Position numbers and translations under genes: made by a program. DNA of 64,000 bases, taken from the NCBI GenBank assembly GCA_028456385.1, contig JALNQF010000098.1, forward strand, positions 1 to 64,000. The letters are read 5' to 3'. Shown here piece by piece: positions 59,015 to 64,000 of the stretch; positions within the stretch are counted from its first letter, which is position 1; the number at the start of each line of letters is the position of its first letter. Under the pieces are notes generated by a model, which worked only from the letters and a program-made list of their open reading frames with translations, was not told the DNA's origin and searched no databases. The stretch comes from Ophiosphaerella korrae. Its lineage: Eukaryota; Ascomycota; Dothideomycetes; Pleosporales; Phaeosphaeriaceae.

Positions 59015-59618
59015 ATGCCAACCTACCTCGTCCTCTACCTACTCCTCCTTAGCACAGCACTCGTCGGTACCTTCACCACACTCTGTTGCTAAAGCAAAGC
59101 ATCGCTAATCACGAAATAGCCAATATCGTCATTCCCAGAGAAGAGCCACCACCACCACCACCACTACCTCCCAGCCTAGCTTCAACTCTCCCAGTACCAC
59201 CTTCACCAACATACTTCCCACCACCGCCCCCTACCCCGACAAACCCACCCACTCTTTCTGTATCAGGCATGCCACTAATCGGTTCGCCTCCAGGAGGCCC
59301 TGGACCCGTGCCAGGACCGCCTCCACCGTGAGTTCACCAAACGCTGTCTACAAACCAAGCATGCAGTTATACCTAACACCTACTCACAGTCCCCCACCCA
59401 CAGGCCAAGTTCCTCCACCGTGGGATCCCAGCGCACCCCTACTTCCAGGAGTTTCCTCTGGCACAGATGTACCGTCTCCTCCTGCCGTTTCTACTGGCAG
59501 CTCGTTGGTGCCAGCTGTCACGGCAGCACCTCTTGCATTGACTGGCTCTGCAAAGAGGGTAGTGGTGGGTAGCAGCCTTGCATTTGCTGCGATGTTGGCT
59601 AAGTTAGTCTGGGCTTAG
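59015..59618 (+). CDS. small proline-rich, probably GPI-anchored surface protein
   Basis: Exons 59015-59066, 59120-59327 and 59390-59618 give 162 residues; introns of 53 and 62 bp carry GCTAATC and CCTAAC branch points. An in-frame ATG at 58988 would add 9 residues. A signal peptide (MPTYLVLYLLLLSTALV) leads into a Pro-rich body (PPPPPPLPP, PPPPPTPTNPP, PPGGPGPVPGPPPP). The C-terminus has a small-residue site (about ALTGSAKR) followed by a hydrophobic tail GSSLAFAAMLAKLVWA ending the protein, the pattern of a GPI-attachment signal. A cell-wall or surface role is inferred; no enzyme domain is present. The gene is too broken by introns to appear as one frame. Confidence 0.72.
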
Positions 59619-60280
59619 TTTAACAGTTTGAAAAAAAAAAAAAAAAAAAAAAAAGGATCCACGATATTGCCAATATGGCGAGAATGGAGTTAGTAGGTTA
59701 CAAGCCTGAAGCGATCGGGAAGATTGATATCGTACGATTTATGGTTTCGACGGCATAACCGCTTATGAAGATATGAATGTAAAATTGAAGTTCCCAGCAA
59801 TGGTGGTTTGGGTGATGGTTGACCTGAATGTGTTTTTCTGATAGGTCGATGGATTGCGGGATACACTTCAACCGCGACGTAGCGATCGGTTTTCAAGGAT
59901 AAATATGATCACCTGGGAGGGATATCCCTGGTCCAGGCTGTCAAATAGTAGCCATGTCGTACGCGTCCCTCTGAAAAGAGATTAGTCTGACTAATTAGTC
60001 CGAATACCTGCTTGTATGGCCAAGCGCAACGCTAAATCCAGAAAATCGTGGACTCATTGGCCAAACAGAACAATTCGTAGGCCATCTGCAAGATTTGACC
60101 GAGTATAAATGTGCAGCCAATTATATTTACTACGTAGGTCGACTTGCCATACCCAGTATTGGTATTATGACTAACCATGCGGACCGGAATGCTACGACTC
60201 ATTATTCAACTCAGAACCAACCAAACCATGATCCAAACAATCTTCTGGCTGGTTTTGTGCCTTCTGTGCGGCAGCTGGAT
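59619..60280. other. intergenic, convergent 3' regions
   Basis: 662 bases between convergent genes, beginning with the A24 run. No gene seen. Confidence 0.5.
59631..59654. repeat. A24 homopolymer just after the GPI-protein stop
   Basis: 24 consecutive A start 12 bases after the stop codon. It is genomic; a retroposed mRNA tail is unlikely because the gene keeps its introns. Confidence 0.97.
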
Positions 60281-62881
60281 TCAACTAAACATGCGCCTTT
60301 CTACTGGCCCAACCCTGGGGGGCGTCTCATCCATAGTATCCCTTTGCTCGCCTTCATCATATCGTGCCTGGATAGCAGCTGATTCCTGCCTCATCAAACG
60401 GTCTTCTCCTACACCCGAATTCTCTTGATCGCGTTGCTGCGGCGGGACGCGCCTATGTGGCTGAACTGTAGTCGTCCCACGTACAAGAGGGGATCGAAGG
60501 CTTGTAGCACCGGCATGATCGCGACCCACGGAAGCTAAGCGATGGATGCGACTGGGGGGTAAATGAGTAGTAGGTGCGGTTGAATTGACGTGGCGACGAC
60601 CAGGCCTCTGTATGTGTTCAAGTGCTCCACCGCCGCGCCATCTGGGTCCTTGGGGAGGTTCTTGAGAGGGTTGATCTTCTGGAGCTCTCGACATGTTAGG
60701 CGACGAGCTTTCGGGTAACTCGTGATTCGGAGGGGGGCTGCTTGACAGTTGTGGTGTGTGGCGGCGGGTCGCTCTATTAGTTGGATGCGATGAAGAAATT
60801 GCATGGGCTCGAGGCCGATTAGAAGTATCGCGTGGCCCTGGTGGCGGGGCCTGATCTCGATGTGGGCGGCTTTGTTGTGCCACACCCGTGTCTCTAGGAG
60901 TGGGTTCTTGCATAGCGTTGTGCAGCCGCTCGAAGGCAGCCCGATGGATTTGAACTTGACTGCTACCACTAGGGCCACTGCCTTGAGCATACGGTCTCAC
61001 AGGGACGTTTTCGCTTGACCGCTGATTCGCCCGCACAGTTTGGGGACTCCTATCAACAGCCTGTGGAACACCACTTGAAGGACCTCCAGCTAGATAAGCA
61101 GATTGTAGATGGGATCCAGGTGGCGGAGCATAGCCTACTCCAGGGGCGTAGGGTGAAGTACCAGCGGGAAACAAAGTAAGGTCGACGTAGGGGCGGGCTA
61201 CGACGGGATAGTGCGCAGGTGTACGTAATGAGTGCTGCCTTGTATGCTGTTCAAAAGGGTTTCGCGCATGCCGTACATTGTCGGCTCTGTGGTGGTCGCC
61301 AGTTGGTTGCTGTGGGACGTCATCCCTCACATTGTCTATCAAAGGCCGACGGGGTGTTAGTTGTGCAGGTGTCTGCGGACGGGCACTTTGGGATAGTCGC
61401 TGGTAATGCTCCGAATATGGATCGAGTGGTGATGGTACGCCGTACATTGCTGCAGTAGCAGCATCCATGTTCGTATAGTATCCCGGGACAATCAATGGCG
61501 GAGGTGTTCTCGAAAGTGGCTGATGCATGCCTCCCGCATACAACGCGTAACTTGGCCCCGGAGGAGCTGAAGGGGGGGGCATCAAAGATCTGTCTGGTCC
61601 TGATGGTAATCTTGCAGTGGTTCGCGCATTTGAATTCAACGACCGACTTCTTACTTCAGAGGGCATTGGGAATACGCCAGGCCGACTGCCAGCACTCGGA
61701 TGCAATTGTGGCTGGCGAAAAGGAAAGTTGGGTGCCTGCCGACCTGGAATCCGGCCCGAGTAATACAAGCCGCGGCTTGTAGGTCTTGAAGCAGTGGTTC
61801 CGTCATACTGTGGCAAAGAGGCCTGATTATGTATAGTTTGCTCACCACTTGACTGTAGAGATTCAGATGGCAGTTCATAGAACGAAAATGGTTCACTGGC
61901 CGCAGATGCCTCGCTACTGAATTGTCTCGATCTTGTAGTGGACGAATATCTATGTTGGCTGTTGATGAGCGAATTGCGTGCGCGAGGCTGAGGGGGATAC
62001 GCAGATGCTATATTGTCAACACGGGGCGGAGGTATCGCGATGCCAGCATGAGCTCCGAAGACTGGTGGTCGAATATGGCGACGTGGCTCAGTTTGTAGAG
62101 CACGAGGTTGGACTTCGAGGAACGTGTAGGATGGGCCCCCAGGGTGAAGCACAGGGTCCGTGAAGTATCCTTGTAGATGGAGCACAGGAGACTCGCGATT
62201 TTGGGGCGTGGTTTGATCGAGCACTGGATGCGAGGAAGATGCAGGGGAAGACGCGTTTTCAGAGGCACCCTTTACACGGCCCTTTCTTGGCTTACCACCT
62301 CCACGTAATTCCATGTAAACAGGCGAGTTGGCTCGAGATGTTTCTTCCTGTGATTCGGTAGGGTTGGCCGATTCCGTTGATTCTTTATTCAAACGCAGCG
62401 AAGGGCGTGAGTGTTGTACTGTGATTCCTCTTGTGTGCTGCTCATCGGAAAGGGGTTGAGCCGCTGGGTCTGTATCACCCGGTCTAAGTCTGAGCGGAAG
62501 CTGTACACTCCTTATGGGTGATGATACAGATATGTTTGGTGATTTTGTCTGCCCCTCTTGCCCATGGGGCACAGAGCTTGACACGCTATCAAACCGCTCT
62601 CTGGAGCGTGGACGTTGAGGCTCAGCAGGCTCATCGAAATCTTCATCTGTAGAGTAGAAAGCGCGCAGAGGCTGGGGCCGCAGTATCGGGATTTCACCAA
62701 GGGCTGTCAAAGCATCTCGAACGGCTCTCTGGGGGCCCCGACGGATGACAAGCGATGCAGGAGAAGTGTGCGATACCCCATGGCGTGGCCCTCTGGGACC
62801 CGGTTTGTTTGCCATACGGCGAAACGTCTCTTCGATATCATCGGGTGTGAGGGTAAGCTCTGATGGCCTGAGGCGTAGCAT
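60281..62881 (-). CDS. large disordered protein of unknown function
   Basis: 866 residues from the ATG at 62881 (MLRLRPSELTLTPDDIEETF). No intron is seen. The first ~75 residues are the only ordered-looking part, with a helix TPDDIEETFRRMANKPGPRG and then SLVIRRGPQRAVRDALTALGEIP. The remainder is Ser, Pro, Arg, Gln and His-rich disorder with a Tyr/Pro/Gly-rich middle (about 290-420 and 470-600). Frame length and the absence of stops over 2.6 kb make it a real gene. I do not recognise a family; RNA-binding or scaffold roles are possible but unsupported. The opposite-strand ORFs here are shadows. Confidence 0.75.
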   Translation of the reverse strand: MLRLRPSELTLTPDDIEETFRRMANKPGPRGPRHGVSHTSPASLVIRRGPQRAVRDALTALGEIPILRPQPLRAFYSTDEDFDEPAEPQRPRSRERFDSVSSSVPHGQEGQTKSPNISVSSPIRSVQLPLRLRPGDTDPAAQPLSDEQHTRGITVQHSRPSLRLNKESTESANPTESQEETSRANSPVYMELRGGGKPRKGRVKGASENASSPASSSHPVLDQTTPQNRESPVLHLQGYFTDPVLHPGGPSYTFLEVQPRALQTEPRRHIRPPVFGAHAGIAIPPPRVDNIASAYPPQPRARNSLINSQHRYSSTTRSRQFSSEASAASEPFSFYELPSESLQSSGEQTIHNQASLPQYDGTTASRPTSRGLYYSGRIPGRQAPNFPFRQPQLHPSAGSRPGVFPMPSEVRSRSLNSNARTTARLPSGPDRSLMPPPSAPPGPSYALYAGGMHQPLSRTPPPLIVPGYYTNMDAATAAMYGVPSPLDPYSEHYQRLSQSARPQTPAQLTPRRPLIDNVRDDVPQQPTGDHHRADNVRHARNPFEQHTRQHSLRTPAHYPVVARPYVDLTLFPAGTSPYAPGVGYAPPPGSHLQSAYLAGGPSSGVPQAVDRSPQTVRANQRSSENVPVRPYAQGSGPSGSSQVQIHRAAFERLHNAMQEPTPRDTGVAQQSRPHRDQAPPPGPRDTSNRPRAHAISSSHPTNRATRRHTPQLSSSPPPNHELPESSSPNMSRAPEDQPSQEPPQGPRWRGGGALEHIQRPGRRHVNSTAPTTHLPPSRIHRLASVGRDHAGATSLRSPLVRGTTTVQPHRRVPPQQRDQENSGVGEDRLMRQESAAIQARYDEGEQRDTMDETPPRVGPVERRMFS

Positions 62882-63785
62882 GGCTTGTGAGGACACTTGA
62901 GCGAATGGAATCAGGTACGAGCAGAAAAGGAATGTTATTAGCAGATGGTCTCAGATGCAGAAGTGGAGGGTTGCAGAGACCATGTCTCCGAGGCCGAGAC
63001 ATGGAGAAGCCACCTGGCGGCATGGCGGTGGCTACTGGGCTGGTGTCTGAGATGGCTGCTCTTTTTGGGAAGGGTAGTTGGTGGTTGGCATGGATGGATG
63101 GCAGGAGAAGAGCACGTGACATGGAGGGAGCTCCTGCCTCCAGCATGCGCAGAGTGGCATCAGAGTATTCTTGCCTCATTGTTTCTGGGACTGGCGAGGA
63201 CTGATGAGCACCTGGTTGCGTGTGCAAGGTGAGCAAGGCCCGTCAGCATGGTTTCTGTGGAGAAGGGTGCTGGTTGGGGAAGGGTGGTGAATGGCGCATG
63301 GCGTGAAGGGTGCGCGAGGCATTGGATATGCTGACTGTGCTGTGCTGGAGGTGCGGCTGACGCATATCTTGAATCACAATGCGAAAGAAGGCCTGGAGGA
63401 AACGAAGCGAACACAAACTGAAAGAGAGGCGAGCAGCCGGCGGTGCAGCCTCGGGGTGGTGTCGTGGTTGGTGCTGCGGCCGCCGGCTTGAGAGCGCGGC
63501 CCGTAAGCGGGCCCATCAGCCAAGACATGGACATCACCAAGCGTCTGCCCCGGTACAGACAGCCGCCTTGCCAACCTCACCGTGCGGTCATCCTGCCCTG
63601 TGAATACTCTGGCCTCTGGGCTCTCCCATGCCTTCTTTGTCTGCTGCACCCGCGCACACCCACCCCGTCGCTTTTGGCGCGCGCTGCAGGCGGTCCCCTT
63701 GCTTGCTGCCCGTCACGTTTCGCTCGTTTACCGCCCGTCGCAGCAGCAGTAGCAGCAGCGGGCTGGCTGTCCAGCGGCTGCCACG
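62882..63785. promoter_or_regulatory. divergent promoter region, 62881 gene / 63786 gene
   Basis: 904 bases between opposite starts. Several overlapping ORFs in G-rich sequence lack family content. The last ~100 bases carry CAG-type triplets (GCAGCAGCAG near 63740). Confidence 0.45.
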
Positions 63786-64000
63786 ATGAATGGCGACCTG
63801 AGCCTGTCGCAGTCCCTTGGCGGACTGCGCATCGCGAACCCAGACGCAGACCGCGCCTCTCCGCCGCCGGCGGCTGAGCAAGCGGCGGAGACGCAGAGCG
63901 CTGCAGCCCGGCCGTCGTCATCGCCCTCGCAAGCCTCATCGTCAGGTACCATCACCGACAAGCAGAAGCCGCCACCGCGGCCCCAGCAGACCCCCCCGCA
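63786..64000 (+). CDS. 5' end of a gene cut by the window edge
   Basis: ATG 63786 opens a frame (MNGDLSLSQSLGGLRIANPD) still open at the last base. The ~71 visible residues are Ala, Ser, Pro and Gln-rich and look like the disordered N-terminus of a larger protein. The domain that would identify it lies beyond the window. A CAG-repeat-rich leader precedes it. The start is a guess from the in-context ATG. Confidence 0.45.
   Translation, partial: MNGDLSLSQSLGGLRIANPDADRASPPPAAEQAAETQSAAARPSSSPSQASSSGTITDKQKPPPRPQQTPP

Noticed and set aside
59631..59654. A24 run as evidence of a retroposed gene
   Set aside because: The adjacent gene keeps two introns and shows no target duplication, so retroposition is not supported.

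Overview
The window is nuclear DNA of a filamentous ascomycete. I infer Pezizomycotina, most likely Dothideomycetes/Pleosporales. The reasons are short introns (46-106 bp) with GTAWGT-like donors and CTAAC/CTAAT branch points, single genes of fungal type (ATG13, HET, NACHT-ankyrin, siderophore acyltransferase), many head-to-head gene pairs and RIP-like changes in a repeat. No bacterial, organellar or viral sequence was seen. Exon models were built by hand from splice motifs, reading phase and family continuity.

Left part (1-16.7 kb): a (TAG)n microsatellite and AT-rich DNA; two tail-to-tail single-pass membrane proteins with Cys-rich ectodomains; mitoribosomal MRP10 divergent from a large disordered protein; mitochondrial Mn-SOD divergent from a siderophore N-hydroxyornithine acyltransferase whose last intron appears to be GC-AG and in frame; adenylosuccinate lyase; and a third single-pass membrane protein with a Ser/Pro-rich tail.

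Middle part (16.7-48.2 kb): the G-patch splicing factor NTR1/TFIP11, divergent from a disordered protein with a Met-rich tail; a four-exon GMPPA-type sugar nucleotidyltransferase; a 2OG-Fe(II) oxygenase; a 1625-residue ankyrin/RCC1/BTB protein (IBTK-like); autophagy ATG13; a copper-type P1B ATPase that has lost its phosphorylated Asp and other key residues; the DNA repair protein Rad4/XPC; and the mitochondrial pair BCKDH E1-alpha / COQ5 on a 217-bp shared promoter.

Right part (48.2-64 kb): an accessory-looking segment. It has 3 kb of gene-poor DNA with a repeat pair bearing RIP-type TpG/TpA differences and a 202-bp MITE-like element. Next comes a HET-domain gene head to head with a NACHT-ankyrin NLR whose P-loop lies on a 25-nt microexon, then a small proline-rich GPI-anchored protein, a disordered protein and the start of another gene cut by the window end. 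The most unusual items are the catalytically degenerate P-type ATPase, the HET/NLR pair (candidate allorecognition locus), the P-loop microexon and the in-frame GC-AG intron.
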